The position numbers and the translations under genes are program-made. Below the pieces are notes generated by a model that saw only the letters and a list, made by a program, of their open reading frames with translations, was not told the DNA's origin and ran no database searches. A DNA stretch of 64,000 nt from Tamarix chinensis (lineage: Eukaryota; Streptophyta; Magnoliopsida; Caryophyllales; Tamaricaceae): NCBI GenBank assembly GCA_030549775.1, contig CM060174.1, positions 94,628,132 to 94,692,131 on the forward strand, written 5' to 3'. Shown here piece after piece: positions 1 through 13,739 of this stretch (the first letter of the stretch is position 1; every line of letters starts with the position of its first letter).

Positions 1-2008
1 CAATGTGGAGCTAAGGTAAGTGTATGTGTTCTCCTTATAGCATGTGTAAAATGATATGTATGTTGTGCTTGTGGTGCTTATGTGATGTGGCCCTTTAGGA
101 CATGCATGCTAGGAGGCTTTAAAGATATGGTGTGGGATGGAAATATGAAAGGGTTAAAGGAAGTGAGTTAACTAGAGAGAAGTGAGAATGACCTAATTAC
201 CTCATGAATTATAGGTAGACAAATAAAAGGGTAATATGGATAAAATAAGATGGTGAAGTGAATCTTGCATGGGGAGTCTAGGGTTTGTATAGGATGGTTA
301 GTCTTTGCATGGGGATGATCCGTACATAGGAAATTTTGACTTGAGGTTTAATTAAGGTAAGGGAAGAGTTGTTGGGATGATTGGGTTACATGGGTGAAAA
401 ATAGTATGTATGTTGTTATAAGGGTGCATGGGGAACTTGGCTAGGGTTTGGGAGGAAAACCCTAAGTGGAGGAGATTGTGGAAGGGAGAAATAATGGAAA
501 GGATTGGAATATGGGGTAAGAGTGGAAGGATGTCACATGGAGGGTGAGTGTGTGTCATGTGGAAGAGGGGATGGTAATTGAGAGTGATGGGGGATAACAT
601 ATGAGAAAAGAGAGATGCTAGGGTTTAGGGTGACCAACGAGGGTTTCGTGGTCACATATGCAAAATGGGAAGTAAAGTGGGATGCTTGGGGATGAATCGA
701 ATGAGGTGATGATTTGGGGGTAAGGAAACATGGGATGTGTGAGATAGAGGAAGGTTGGGCCATATAGGCCAAATTAGGGTTTCCTAGGAAAAACCCTAGA
801 GGGCGATAGTGAGTTTACTCAAAGGCATGGGAAAGTGGGCATCAACCCACGCACTTAGTAGTTGGGTATTCGTAGTAAGTGAGGAGAAGGGAAAAGGATG
901 TATGGATGTATTAGGAGGCATAGAGGTCCCAAGATATGGGACGGGTCCCTTTCAAAAGGATACGAGTAAACAGGTTGTGTGAGTGGGAAGTCCAAAGGAC
1001 ATTCATGTCTAGGGTAGAAATATTTATCGAATAATAAATAAATAAGATACTAATCATTTAAAGATAAAGATTATTGAGTCAGGCCCAAACCAGTCCATCG
1101 ACGAATAATGGTGGCTAGGTGTATTCTGCCCCAGGTGTTTTTCCAATCCACTGACTATAATAGTAGGGGATTACGAGCTCAACAAACCAAACCTAATAAT
1201 GCTTAACCATGAAAAGATACTATCTACTTGCAGTGAAACACCACGAGAGTTAGGGCTAGACCAGTCCACCGGTGAATAATAATGGTCAGGTGTGTTCTGT
1301 CCTGGGTGTTTTTTTCAGTCTACTAGCTATAATAGTGGGGTTCCTGTACTCGCATGAATTGATAATAAGAATGGTGTGAAATGGAAATAGTGATCAAAGA
1401 TCTAACGATTAAGTTTAACCGGATTGTAACATGGCCTATACTATCTGCATTTCTTGTATAGTTTATCTATATGATTCTACTTATGTTATATACCTTTTGT
1501 GTATGCCCTTAGCTGCATTGTTAGCTTACTCAATACGTAGCGTAATAACCACCCGTTTCATGGGTGCTACTCATTCCCACGAGTAGAGGGTCCTGCTGAG
1601 TTTGTGTAGGTAGGAGACGCCATTCTTATGCTTATGTTACTTATGAGGCATCGGGGGCTAAGAGTTAACCTTCTTGAACTTAGCATGGGGGTCCAAGAGC
1701 GATGTAGACCGAACTCTTTTTTTATTATTTTTTTTTTCATTTTATTGGGGACTTTGACTATGTATCTCTATTTCGGTTGTAATGACTTTTAATCACGCAC
1801 TTTGATTCTCTTGTTATGAATATTTCATTTTTCTACGCTTCTCTGCCTTAAGTGTATTTAATGTTCTTGTAAAATTATCCTTAGCCTTATGGTTGGTACG
1901 AGACTGGCCGAGGGCCGGGCTTGTACTGATCTCGACGGTAGCACCCTCGTGCTTATGTTTGTTTTAATTAAATAAAAAATTTCAACTATGATTTTTGGGG
2001 GTATTACA
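1..2008 (+). mobile_element. 3' part of a giant LTR (copy A)
   Basis: This is the downstream part of a long LTR that begins before the window. It ends with GGGGGTATTACA at 2008, the same terminus as the complete copies further right. Shared landmarks, in order, are the 'ggccctttaggacatgcatgc' type segment near 90-110, TTTGCATGGGG-type short repeats (about 260-440), two blocks of the CCACCGG/TATAATAGTGG repeat (1091-1170 and 1261-1340), and the conserved CTCAATACGTAGCG segment near 1530. It resembles copy C (47540-57342, minus) most closely. No protein-coding gene is supported in it. Its left border and any target duplication lie outside the window. Confidence 0.7.
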
Positions 2009-5000
2009 AACACACCCCAGCGTACCCCTACAATACGCCTGAACCCCCTTGCGCATGCCTACCCTCATTTTCCTCTTTTGACCAAACACAACCTTGCAAA
2101 CTCCCCCCTCTATTTGGCTAGACCCAAACAAACCCTTCCTCCTCCCTGTACTCCCACTTATTTCCACTTTTCCTCTTTGAGCCCAAACCAACCTTGCATT
2201 TTCCCTTTGCATGCCTCCTTTCCCTTCCATTCACGGCTCCTACACCAACCACCCCTTGTAACCCTACAACCTCTTTACCCGATGGCCCTACACCACCAAC
2301 CCTACCATCCCCAGCCATATATACATACATACACACATCCTGAGCCCATACCTCCCTTATTTATCCTCCTTCGACTAGCTTCCACTGCCTCTATTTTTCT
2401 TTCCCTCACCACCACCATTCACCATAGACCATCCCACTCCACCACAAGGCCATCATCGCCACTGCCATCACCACCAATCGTAACCATCACCCAACCCAAC
2501 TCCCTTCTTTACACCACCCTCAACCCCAAGCCATTGCTCCTTCTCCTTCCTTCCTCTTCACCTTCTACTTAGCTCTCCCTCACCCAACCATCGAACCAGC
2601 AACCACACCACCAACCACCTGTCTACCCCCTTCCTTTACTCGTCCCTTTCCCATATCTTCTTCTCCATTCCTTTCCTTTCTCTCCCCTACCTAAGGTTTC
2701 CTCTTCCACCGCCACCATTGAAGCCATTACACCACCAACACACCACCTCCTCCCTGCACAATCGAGCAACACACCACCCTCCTCATCCCACCAACACCCT
2801 AGCCACATCTACTTCCTTTGTTGTGCCTCAACCTCACCACCATCTCCTTCCCATCTAACTCCCTATAGCCCAAGAACACCTGTATACCCTACCCTTCTAG
2901 CCTATGTGTCCTTCACCCTCACAACCAGGCTCTTCTCCTTGCTACAACCCTATATTTTTTGCCTCATCCAATACCACCACACCCCCATCACCGCCTCCCT
3001 CGCCACTTCCAACCACCACCAAACACCCCTCGACCCTCCACCGACCAACAAACAACATCCCCAAGCCTTCACAAAATTTCCTTAAGACTCACGCTGCATG
3101 TGCAACGTGAGATCTTTATTTTAAAATTTTACCCATTTTTTATTAAGGGTATTTTGGTAATTTTCCTACTTAATAAATATTTTAATAAAATTTATTTTTT
3201 CATTGATTTAAATATTAATTTGGTTATTGTAGTATTATTTTTAGATACAAAAGTTTTATTAATGGAGCCTAATAATTTTTAATAGGTTGCCTGTAATTTA
3301 TGCTTTTTCTGAAAATCAGATAATCCATATACTCTACTAAAATAATCATACATTGTATGATAACACAATTAGGTTTTAATGTATAAACCGTGTTAATTAT
3401 GTTCATTACATTATGATTATTTGTCTAATAACAATAGTATGGAGTTTGGTAAAATAAAGTATGCTAACTTATGAAAATTAATACGTGTACAAAATGTATG
3501 TTAAATTAGTTTAAATGATGGGAATAAATTATTTATGTCGTGTATGTCCAATATGATAGGTTGAGCATGTCTAGACATATTTTTAACATAAATATATCAT
3601 GCGCCCGAGGGATAATTTGATAATTTAAGCATATTGGTAAGAATGACTAATATGTCTCAATTATTTTTTAGTATGGAGATGGGTGATTAAATGTTTCAAA
3701 AACATATATTTTAGTATGATTATTATTATTATTATTATATGTCCTAAGGGTATTTTTTTTCATTTTACATGTATCATGATAATTATTCTCATAAGCATGC
3801 ATAATATATATTATTTATTTTTGAGCATGTGGAAATATGGTTTGATGTTCTAGATATGCATGTTAGGGTTTTTACGTGCAAAATAATTTATAAGGACAAA
3901 ATGGTCTTTTGGCATATTTAGTAATTTATATGCATATGAAATGATTTAATTATTTTATTTAGTATTTTATTGACTAGCTAATAAATAAAATGGAATTAGT
4001 ATTGAAAATTAATGATTATGTGGATATTTTGGCCTCAAGGGAATTTTGGTCATTGTTTGGCCTAAAGTGCCTAAGTGTGAATAATTGAGTCCGGGGTAAT
4101 CTTAGTATATTTTTAATGATTGAACTTGGTCTTAAAATTGATTATGGTTATCTCGGATGTTTGAAAATGAGTTAAAATGGTTAAGTATAAAAATTGGATC
4201 TATGTGATTAATATGTGATTTTATTGTCACCTTAATAAATGCTAATACTTAAAGCGAAAAACCTCACGATTGGAAATGGTGGCCCACTGGCTCTTTAGAG
4301 GTCACTACCCTAAAGACGTGGTTCAACTCATAGTTGATTATGGATTTTACTGGTTGCCTTAGTGCCCCAGGCAAGCCTTATATCTTACATTTTTTATCTT
4401 TATAAACTTATAGAGGGTATACATAAGTATGGATTAGGTGTCCTTATCCGTAGGGTACTATGCTACCTTCATGATCCAGTGCGACTAGGGTACCTTAGTG
4501 TCATGAGATTGATAGTCAGTAGGATACTATGTTGCCTTGGTGTGCCGTTATGACCAGAAAACCTTAGTGTCTTTAGGTTCAATATGGTCTCCCCTCACAT
4601 AAATAAAAATAGAAATGAATATTATTGGATTAAAATAATTATTATTAGATTATTGTTGCTTGGTAGTAAAATTTGTGCCTACTTGTGGTTCGGTAGTAAC
4701 ATTTGTGTCCACCTATGTTTCAGTAGTAGCATTCATGCATACCTATGGTTCGATAGTAGCCTTTTATCCCTACCTATGATGTTATTGTTTTTATTAGTAT
4801 TATGCCTTTGATCACTACCTATGGCATTATGGATATTATTGGTTTGATATTAAGATATGAGATATATTGTGTAGGTTATTATTACTGTGTTGAGATTGAT
4901 TCTAACCATTATTTCAAATAACATCTCTTATATGCTTGGTTAGTAAGTTTTATTATGTTCTACCTGAACGAGTATGAGAAATATGTAACTTTGTTGTTAT

Positions 5001-5583
5001 TTTATATCTAATATGATTATCATACTTTTATCATCATATAAATATTTTAATATTTATACCATGTATTGTTGTGATGCCTTTTATGCATTCTATGTAGGCT
5101 TTTCATATTAGTTTTGTATAATAGGTTACTCGGTACTGTTGTACTGCATGGTTTCATTTATTGGGCCCCTATATATTCAATAAATAGTGGTCTTTATAGG
5201 TTAGCATGTGAGATCAGTTGAAGACTAGTCCTTAGATTAAGAGTTATGGTTATCCAGTGTTTTACCCAGTATCTTTTGATCCGGATGTTTCTTGTACTAT
5301 TATGTCTTTATGTAATTTCCTATTACTAAATTTTGTAACCACTTACAGTTGGTTTTAGTTATAATGATGTTAATTTGATTTAATTCTCCCTACTCTTAGT
5401 TTTATGATCGTGTTATTAAATTAAGTGGAATGAAGTTTTTATCCTAAGCAATTGGTATAAGAATGGTAGAAGAAACCTAACTTGTACCAAGTGTGATAGT
5501 AACACCCCATGTTTCTCTATTTTAGCTTCCATAATTAATTATTTAAATAATTTTTTTTAGTTCATAAATTTTGGGGTGTTATA
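2009..5583 (+). mobile_element. older related giant LTR, 3' part (copy B), probably split by copy A
   Basis: Directly after the end of copy A comes a C-rich, purine-poor tract (2009-3110) like the leader zones of the other giant LTRs, then AT-rich sequence with degenerate tandem repeats (4330-4580 and 4650-4830). The end is a typical terminus, 'ttggggtgttata' at 5583. The last 80 bases hold an inverted pair, 'gtaacaccccatg' (near 5511) and 'ttttggggtgtta', preceded by 'ccaagtgtgatag', matching 'ctaagtgtggcgg' in copy D. I infer that copy A jumped into the C-rich zone of copy B, the same arrangement as the nested pair at 47540-57342. The junction cannot be proved because the left side is missing. 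A TATATATA stretch near 2317 could be its promoter. The open frames in the C-rich zone are compositional. Confidence 0.5.
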
Positions 5584-6067
5584 GAACATGAACATTTATA
5601 ATGGTAATTGTTTTTAGGGAATATACATAGTAATCATTTGATCCAACCATCATTGGACAACTTACTAGAAAGCAAGGTAAAATTAGCTAAAATAACCTGC
5701 CCATCTTCCTATTCCTACAGTTACCATTTTACCACAAAAAATAATTGATGAAAAAGAAAATTTTGGTCCAATGATACACAATCATCATATATAAGGGGAG
5801 AAAATAGAAATGATCCCCATGACTGTTGAGAGTTGTCCAGGCCTAAGAATTTAAAATGGAGGGCCAAACATTACTTGACATATCATAAAATACTAAACTA
5901 GTGCTAAAAATCCACAATAGTGAGAAAATGATTGTAAGTTGGGAAAAAGAGAGAAAATAGTGTCCCTATGTGGAGTTGGAAATTTTTGTAGACATTTATG
6001 ACAATTGCCAAGGTATTTTTAGTACATTTCACCAATATGACAAACTCCATTTCCCTAAAATAATGGA
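5584..6067. other. AT-rich spacer, nothing recognised
   Basis: About 480 bases between the end of giant LTR copy B and the left LTR of the copia element. I see no gene, RNA or repeat structure in it. Confidence 0.6.
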
Positions 6068-6284
6068 TGATGTATAATACTTTCATATTTATCTGTCGAT
6101 TTAGTTAATATTTATCTTTAATTGTTATCTTATTTTTTTTATCTCTTATGTAGGTTAGCATGAATGATCGTAAGGATATATATGTCGAACTGATAAATTG
6201 GAGTACATGAAATATATAACAATAAGTTCTCTAGAGGATCATCAATTATGCTTCCTCCTAATTCTATCATTGGTTTGTAACTCA
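6068..6284 (+). repeat. left LTR of copia element
   Basis: Starts TGATGTATAATAC and ends CTCA. It aligns to 10664-10916 through shared blocks such as 'taattgttatctta', 'tatgtaggttag', 'atgatc', 'aataagttct' and 'cctcctaattctat'. The exact end is judged from the position of the primer site. Confidence 0.7.
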
Positions 6285-6289
6285 TTACT

Positions 6290-6301
6290 TGGTATAAAAG
6301 C
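6290..6301 (+). other. mutated primer-binding site of copia element
   Basis: TGGTATAAAAGC, five bases after the LTR end, is the plant initiator-Met tRNA primer site TGGTATCAGAGC with two changes. Its place right behind the LTR supports the element boundary. Confidence 0.7.
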
Positions 6302-6429
6302 TTTTTTAAATCATATATCTTATTAAAGATCTCCCATAATTATCCTTTCCTTTTCAAAAACATTAATGACTTCCTATTCTACTTCCATAGCTAAATCATC
6401 ATCATACACTTAATCAAGTTATATGGGTG

Positions 6430-9400
6430 TTACACAAATTATGGTTGATGATTCCTTGAAGATGGTGATGAGTCCATTGAGTTAGTTAATCACAATCAAA
6501 TTAGAAGATGATAATTATATTCAATGGAAGTTTCAATTGAATATGTATTAAGTGGCCATGGCTTAGATGACTACGTCCATAGAACTCAAGAAGCTCCTGC
6601 TAAAATAATTAAAAATAATGATGGTGTGGATTTTAAGAACCCAGCTTTCATTACCTTCCAATGGAAAGACAAGTTGTTGGTGTCTTAACTTCTATCTTTG
6701 ATTTATCCTTCATATATTCCGCAACTGATAGGATGAAAAAAAAACGATGAGGTATGGTCTACAATCTCTCAACAATTTGCATCTAGGTCGATTGCTGAGA
6801 TCATGTACTATAAGCAGCAATTAAAGAGTTTAAAGAAATAAAGTCAAGCTATGAAAGATTATCTAACCAAAGTAAAGAGTTTAGTCAATCTATTATGAGA
6901 ATTTAATCATACAATAAATGAATTATGCCATGTTATTGCTATTCTGAATGGTTTAGGATATGAGTATGAGGCCATTATGATAGTTGTGGCCTTACACGAA
7001 ACCCCATTGATGTTAAATCCATTGCAGACCTACTCCTAGATCATGAAGGATAGATAAATCATAAAGAAACAATTTTTATGATTGTGAATATGGCTGCAAA
7101 TATGGTAACACATAATACATCTTATAAAGGTAATCATAACAATAACAGATCAAGTGGATGGAACTCTAATAATATAAGTAACTTTTAAGGGAATAGAGGT
7201 AATTATCAAAACTATAGAGGAAGCAGACAAGGTAGGAACAATAATAACAGTTGACCCTAGTGCCAATTGTGTGGAAACATGGGTCACACAATGCATAACT
7301 GATACTATAGATTTAATGTGAGTTTTAGAGTCCAAATGATAATAACTCAAATCCAAATGATAAGATGAAATATAGGACCAAAAATTAATCTTGTGCATGT
7401 TTAAGGTGGCGCATCTCAAGACTTTTCTCTATGGAATTATGTTATTGATATGAATCCCAGTGGAGCTACATGGTGTCTAGATTTAGGAGCCACTAAATAT
7501 CTCACTAATTATCTAAACTTACTTTGTATTAAGTCTAAATTTGCAAGTAATCAATAGGTTTTCATAGGCAATGGTATTGCTTTAAATATTAGTCATTCAC
7601 AGTTACCTAAATTCACTTATAAATCCCTGCATCTAAACCATATTCTTCATGTTCCACAAATTACTAAAAATCTTGTTAGTGTCTTTCAACTAACCAAAGA
7701 TAATTATGTTTTTTCTTGAATTTCACCCTTATTCTTCTTGTGTAAAGGATCTAGCAACCAATCAAATCCTCCTTGAGGGAAAGATGCATAATGGTTTCTA
7801 CAGGTTCGATTGACTAATGAGTAGACAATAATTTCATGATAAGAGGCAATCAAGTAGTCATAATGTTTGACATCTCATCATAAAAATTTTGAAGACATGT
7901 CTAAGGAAGAAAAATATGCATTGTGGCATAGAATATTAGGACATTCTAGCTCTAAAGTCGTTAAATTTTTTTGCACCATTGTAATGTTTCCCTTTATTTA
8001 AATGATAGATAGATTTTGGAGGCTTGCCAATTAAGTAAAAGTCACAAGGTAAATTTTCCTTTATCTCAAATTATTTATAATATGCCTTTGCAATTAGTTA
8101 TTTTAGACATATGGGGATCCTCTACGTTTCCTTCAATGAGTGGGTATCGGTATTATCTAAGCTTTGTGGATGCCTATTCTAGATACACCTGGTTGTACTT
8201 ACTTAAAGATAAATCTAAAACTCATGAATGTTTTATACAATTCAAATCACAGGTTGAACTATAACTTAACCATAAAATAAAAACCTTGCACATTGATTGG
8301 GGAGGGGACTTTCGAAGCCTGGCCACCCTTTTCAAGAGAGATGGAATTAATTATAGAATATCTTATCCCCATACATATGAGCATAATGGTTTTATGGAAT
8401 GTAATCATGTGGTTTAAATAGGCCTAATTTTGCTTGCTCAAGCTAAGTTGTCTCATAAGTATTAGGAAGATGTCTTCTCTACTACTATCTACCTCATTAA
8501 TAGATTGCCTATAGGGATTCTCAAGTATCAAACTCTTTATGAGGTACTTTTTGAAACTAAACATGACCACAGGTTTATGAAATTCCTTATTTGCCTTTGT
8601 TATCCTTATTTAAGACACTCCAATTCACATAAAATGAACTATAGGTCTTCACCATGTATATTCCTAGGATATAATGCTGCTCATAAGGGTTATAGGTATC
8701 TTGATAAAAATTGAAATACTTTTTATATCTAGACATGAATTACTTGATGAGAGGAAGTTTCCTTCATAAATGAATGATCAGAATTGTAGAACTTCTCATT
8801 TTTCCCATTATCCTAACCCTATCTCTAATATGCATATAGTTAAAGTTGTCTAGTTACCCACTAATTTCAACCTGGACAACACTATATTTGTAGCTTCTAA
8901 CCCAGATTCCACTTCTTCTCAAATTACTCTATGTCATAATTCAAATCCAACAAATTCTTCTTATCGCTCACTTGCTTCATCATCCTCTCGATCAAGTTTC
9001 TTGTCCAATGCATTTGTTGATCCTCATAATTTAGAAATTCCATTAACTAGAGTACATAATCAACATCCCATTGTTACTAAAGCTAACAGAGGGATTTATA
9101 ACCCAAAAATATATTATATAGTTATGCATATGTGAGAGCCAAACTCAACTGAGCAAGCCTCGACTCATCCCAAGTGGAAAGAAGATATACAAGAAAAATA
9201 TAAGGCATTCATGAAAAATGATACTTGGTCTCTCACTATTTTGCTTACAAACATGAAACTTGTTAGTTACCAATGGGTTTCAAACCAAAAGGGAATCCTA
9301 ATGGATTAGTTTCAAGTTATAAGGCACGGTTGGTAGCTGAAGGGTATACTCAAATGCATGGTTCCGATATTTCTAAAACCTTTAGTATAGTGGTGAAGCC

Positions 9401-10630
9401 TACATGAGTTAGGGTTATCCTTATAGTACCTATAACTTGTCATTGGCCTATTTATCAATTGGATGTGAATTATGCCTTTTGAAATAGTGATCTTAGTGAA
9501 GAGATGTATCTGCCATAGTCTTTTGGTTTTGTTAAGCACATTTAGGGTCATAGACTAGTGTGTAAGTTGAAGAAGGCTTTATATGGGTTGAAACAAGCTC
9601 CTCGATCTTAGTTTGACAAGTTAAAGTCGACTCTTTGTCATCTTGGTTTTAATTCATCCAAGGCTAATTAGTCCTTATTCATCAAAATCATTGAGTCCTC
9701 ACATATATTTATTGGTATATGTGGATGATATTATCATCACATGGAGTTGTTCTCAAGAGTTAAAGAGTCTCATATCTATGTTGAATCAGTAATTTTTCTC
9801 TAAAAGACTTAGAAAAACTACATTATTTTCTTGGTATGGAGGTTAAGGAGGAACCTATTAGGCTTCACTTGTCTTGGAGGAAGTATATATTAGATTTATT
9901 GAACAATACTAAATGGGAAGTGGGTTGAAATTGTCAAAGTATGGAGGTGATCATGTGGATAATGTGATAGAATACAAATCTATTGTGGGAGCATTATAGT
10001 ATGTTACCATTATAAGACATGATATATCTTATAATGTAAATAAAGTAAACCAGTTCATGTATTATCCCTTGCACACTCATTGGAATATTGTAAAGAGGAT
10101 ACTCAAATATCTAAAAAGAACATTGGATGATGGCTTTCTTTTTCAACACTCAAACAATTTGAGCTTGAAAGGGTTTAGTGATGTAGACTGGGGAAATAAA
10201 TCCTATGATAGAAGGTAAATGAGTGGTTTTTGTGTTTATTTTTTATTTGGGACATAATCTACTTACTTGGTTGTCTAAGAAAAAGTATGTAGTATCCAAG
10301 TTTAGTACAAAAGTATAGTAGACACTACATCTGAAATTCTATGGATGAGGTCTTTGTTGTCTAGGTCAAAGATTAGTCACCTTATCCCTCTTATAATTTG
10401 GTGTGATAGCTTGAGTATATTTTCTCTTTCAACAAATCCAATACCACACATAAGGACAAAGCACTTGGAACTTGATTTATATTTTCTTTGAAAAAAGGTG
10501 GCTAATGGAGAATTGAGAGTCTCTCATGTGCCTAGAGTAGATCAAGTGGTTGATATCTTTACCAAACCTATATCCTCTCAATTATCTGAGAAGCTCAAAA
10601 AAAGATTGAATGTTTGGTTGTTGTCATAAG
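6430..10630 (+). pseudogene. broken copia gag-pol
   Basis: Fragments of the polyprotein are readable across all forward frames, with many stops and shifts. Gag is weakly visible from about 6430. A zinc knuckle CQLCGNMGHTMHN occurs near 7260-7300, where its last cysteine codon has become TGA. The protease site reads LDLGATKYLTN near 7480 (family: DSGAT). The integrase core around 8085-8260 includes LVILDIWG and YYLSFVDAYSRYTWLYLL. RT is seen from about 9290 (SYKARLVAEGYTQ), with the active-site box YVDDIIIT near 9720. RNase H/C-terminal sequence (KHLELDLYF, FTKPISSQL) occurs at about 10460-10580. It cannot encode an active protein. Family assignment is firm; frame-by-frame borders are approximate. 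Confidence 0.85.
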
Positions 10631-10663
10631 AAAGTGTCAAGTTTGAGGGGGAGAAATAACAGA

Positions 10664-10916
10664 TGATATCTAATACTTTCATTATTACTAGCTAAGTTAG
10701 ATAAGATTTATTTGTAATTGTTATCTTATTTTTTTGTTTAGTTTATCTTTTATGTAGGTTAGTATGCATGATCTTAAGAATATATATATATATATATATA
10801 TATATAACACTAATATGTCGGTGTATGTGAAATACATAGTAATAAGTTCTTTGGAGGATGATCAATTCTGCAACCTCCTAATTCTATTAATTGTTGGTAA
10901 TTCTTAACTCCTATCA
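10664..10916 (+). repeat. right LTR of copia element
   Basis: Begins TGATATCTAATAC just after the polypurine tract and matches the left LTR in blocks. It is about 35 bases longer, mainly because of a (TA)n run at 10780-10806. The right end is approximate. Confidence 0.65.
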
Positions 10917-11000
10917 CCATGAGCCTCTTATGACGAATAATTCTTTTATGAATCCAACTGATTGTAAATCTTACTCACACTAATATAGGGTCTATATGAA

Positions 11001-11020
11001 ACACACACACACACACACAC
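11001..11020 (+). repeat. (AC)10 microsatellite
   Basis: Uninterrupted AC run. Confidence 0.95.
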
Positions 11021-11110
11021 ATTATGTGATGAGAGGGTTCACCATAAATTTAATTCATGCAAAAATTTACCCATATTCCTCTCTTCTAATTTTTTACAGT
11101 ACCTTTTCCT

Positions 11111-11112
<2 letters not shown>

Positions 11113-11150
<38 letters not shown>
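11113..11150 (+). repeat. (AT)19 microsatellite
   Basis: Uninterrupted AT run. Confidence 0.95.
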
Positions 11151-11153
<3 letters not shown>

Positions 11154-13690
11154 AGTTAGTACTAGTTTATAATTGTATTGAATGATGATATTAACAAACC
11201 CTAAATGTAAACAAGAGTTAAGGTACACAAAAGGATAAGAATGAGAACCTTTTCTTATTCATTTCTTCATAACATACATTCCACCTTAAGTTTTTTTTAT
11301 TTTATTTATAATGGGGTGCGTGAAGACAAATATAAATTACTAAATAGGTGGTGATACTATAAAAGTATTACAATATTGAGAGATGGGAGATGATGATTCA
11401 AACCTGAAATATTTGGTATCCAAGATTTATTTTTATCATTAGGTTAAACTTCATCTAGTACATTCTACCTTAGTTCATATATACAGTATGCCACCCTTAT
11501 TAGATTCATAATGTAGAGAGTTACGAGAGGCGAAGAGATGAAGAGCTAGGGAGTTAGTGAGTCACAAGTATTATGAATAATGAAGGTGTTAATCTAGATT
11601 TAATACTATATTAGTGTGTGAGACAACCATCCATAATATATAAAATAGTATGTTTACAATGCAATGATTGTTTTTTATCGAACCCAAATAATACTAGTCC
11701 ATATTATTTAGGCTTTTCAATGAGTGTCCTTAAATACTCATTAAGCTAGCTAAAAGTAGAGAAAATTAATATCATCATCTAAGTTGTTTATTTATAACTT
11801 ACAAACTAATTATATCATTTTAAGTAAATAAGTTTGACCTTAACAAGTGTTCAAGAACATTCCTTAGACAACTCGTTGTTATTTATCTACTACCTTGGAA
11901 ACACAATAATGGTCATTTTGATAACTTTTTTTTATTCGAAATAAGTATCCTTATTAAATTCTAATGTAAAATAATGATTACTTTTTTATTGGTCTATCCT
12001 TTATCCTTATCAAATAACTCTATATACGTTTTTATATTCCTAAAACTTCTATCAAATATCTAACAATTACTGAAATTAAATAAATTATTTATATTTATTT
12101 CTTAAGTTGTATGCATAAAATTATAATAATGCTTATTATAAATATGATAAATTCTACTTAGGTACATGCATAATTATTAAAATTCCAATTCGATCCTACA
12201 ATTCTATGATCCAAAAATCACAAAACAATATACGATCTTAGGTAAAATATTAATATTTGAATAATATAGAATCTTATGATCATATGATTGTACATAATAA
12301 CTATAATTTTTATCAATTTATTTTCAAATATATTTCCCATATTATTCCAATTATACTTCATTCTTAATCTTATGATTTTTGATCCCATATTATTTTACAA
12401 CCAGTTTTGAAAATGAGTTGATGCAAAGAATGTATGAATTAGTTACCATGAAAATAATAAAGTTGATTGTTGTTGTAAAATATTGACAAAAGAATATAAT
12501 CTTCATATAAATAGTAAAATAAATATATTAAAGTTTATAATATTATCAATTATTAATTTCTATTCAATTTAAAATTAATATTTTTTTTATGGTCATGTTA
12601 GCTTCATAATACATAAAAGCTTTAGTTTATGATATATACATAGTTCATATAGTAACTTAACGTGTGTGTGATTGTAGCCAAAACTTTTTTTCTTAATTCA
12701 AAAAAAATCCAACATAAATTTTTTTAGGTCATATTCTCTTAAATGATAGAAAATAGTATTTTCTTATTGGTACCTTCAATATCATCCGATTTCTTTATTC
12801 TTGATATATTTTTCTTAAGGTTAACAATATTATATATTTTGAACAAAATAAGTTGTATGTTTTTTATACATATAATCTCATTGTGATTTTCACATTTTAT
12901 TTAATAAAATTATTTTTGATATTGTTGACTTAATATAATTTATAATATGTAAAATAACTTAACAATCTATGTTACTCGTAAGTTGCTAGAACTCAATTAG
13001 TAATTTTATGAGAGGTTAAGAGTGTAATATTCTCTACTTTTAAATTAAATTGTATTATTTTATAGCATATAAGTATACAAGTTTTATATTTTTAGAATTT
13101 TTGTAGGGTTTTACGATCGTATGATCCGATGTCAAGTTTATAAATCGATCTTAGGTAGAATCCCGATTCTAACAATCCTGGATACATGATATTTGGCATA
13201 ATTCCACCTAATTTTTATGTGTATCAATAAATCTCATTTATGTACCGTGTATTTTAATTTAATTAATATCATCTTATTATTATTTTTAGTATAATATGAC
13301 TAAAATAATAATTTTTCTAATATTAAATATGAAAAAAAAAATTGTGAATATTTGAATATTTTTTAAAATTAAAACCATTTAATTTGTCCTTTATTGTATT
13401 TTATATTGTTATATTCTAGAAAATAACAAATAAAAATATTTTTAAAAAATTTTATTTTCCTAAATAATATTTAAAAAATATATAACACTAAAAAATTATT
13501 ACTGGAATATTTAAAAACTCATATTAATAAACTAATATCAAATTAAAATTGAACTTAAAATTAATAGTATCTAAATGAGATGGATTAATTTGTTTATAGA
13601 AGGCGGTACTTCTTTGATGGGACTCTTTATTTTCCTTATAACAGTCTTTCTTTCCGTATAATTGGGAAGCGAGCCAGAGGGTGTGTGTTT

Positions 13691-13710
13691 GAGAGAGAGA
13701 GAGAGAGAGG
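13691..13710 (+). repeat. (GA)n microsatellite near the DeSI-like gene's 5' end
   Basis: Ten GA-type units directly precede sequence of transcribed, less AT-rich character. GA runs are common around plant transcription starts; the link to this promoter is an inference from position. Confidence 0.6.
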
Positions 13711-13739
13711 GTGGGGGGCGAGGGAGAGTAAGTACCCAC

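Larger units (their letters stand above)
6068..10916 (+). mobile_element. degenerate Ty1/copia LTR retrotransposon
   Basis: A complete but decayed copia-type element: left LTR 6068-6284, primer site 6290-6301, gag-protease-integrase-RT-RNase H in that order (integrase before RT defines Ty1/copia), a polypurine tract 'gagggggaga' near 10645-10655, and right LTR 10664-10916. The LTRs have clearly diverged (many substitutions and a (TA)n expansion in the right one), so the insertion is old. No clear 5-bp target duplication remains. It lies between giant LTR copy B and the AT-rich 5' flank of the DeSI-like gene. Confidence 0.85.
10917..13680. other. AT-rich intergenic sequence with microsatellites
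   Basis: No gene is visible. It contains (AC)10 at 11001-11020, (AT)n at 11113-11150 and many short A/T runs. It probably holds the distal 5' flank of the DeSI-like gene and old unrecognisable repeats. Confidence 0.6.

Noticed and set aside
1988..2572. 194-codon forward frame
   Set aside because: Compositional open frame in the C-rich leader of LTR copies A/B; it even starts inside the end of copy A.
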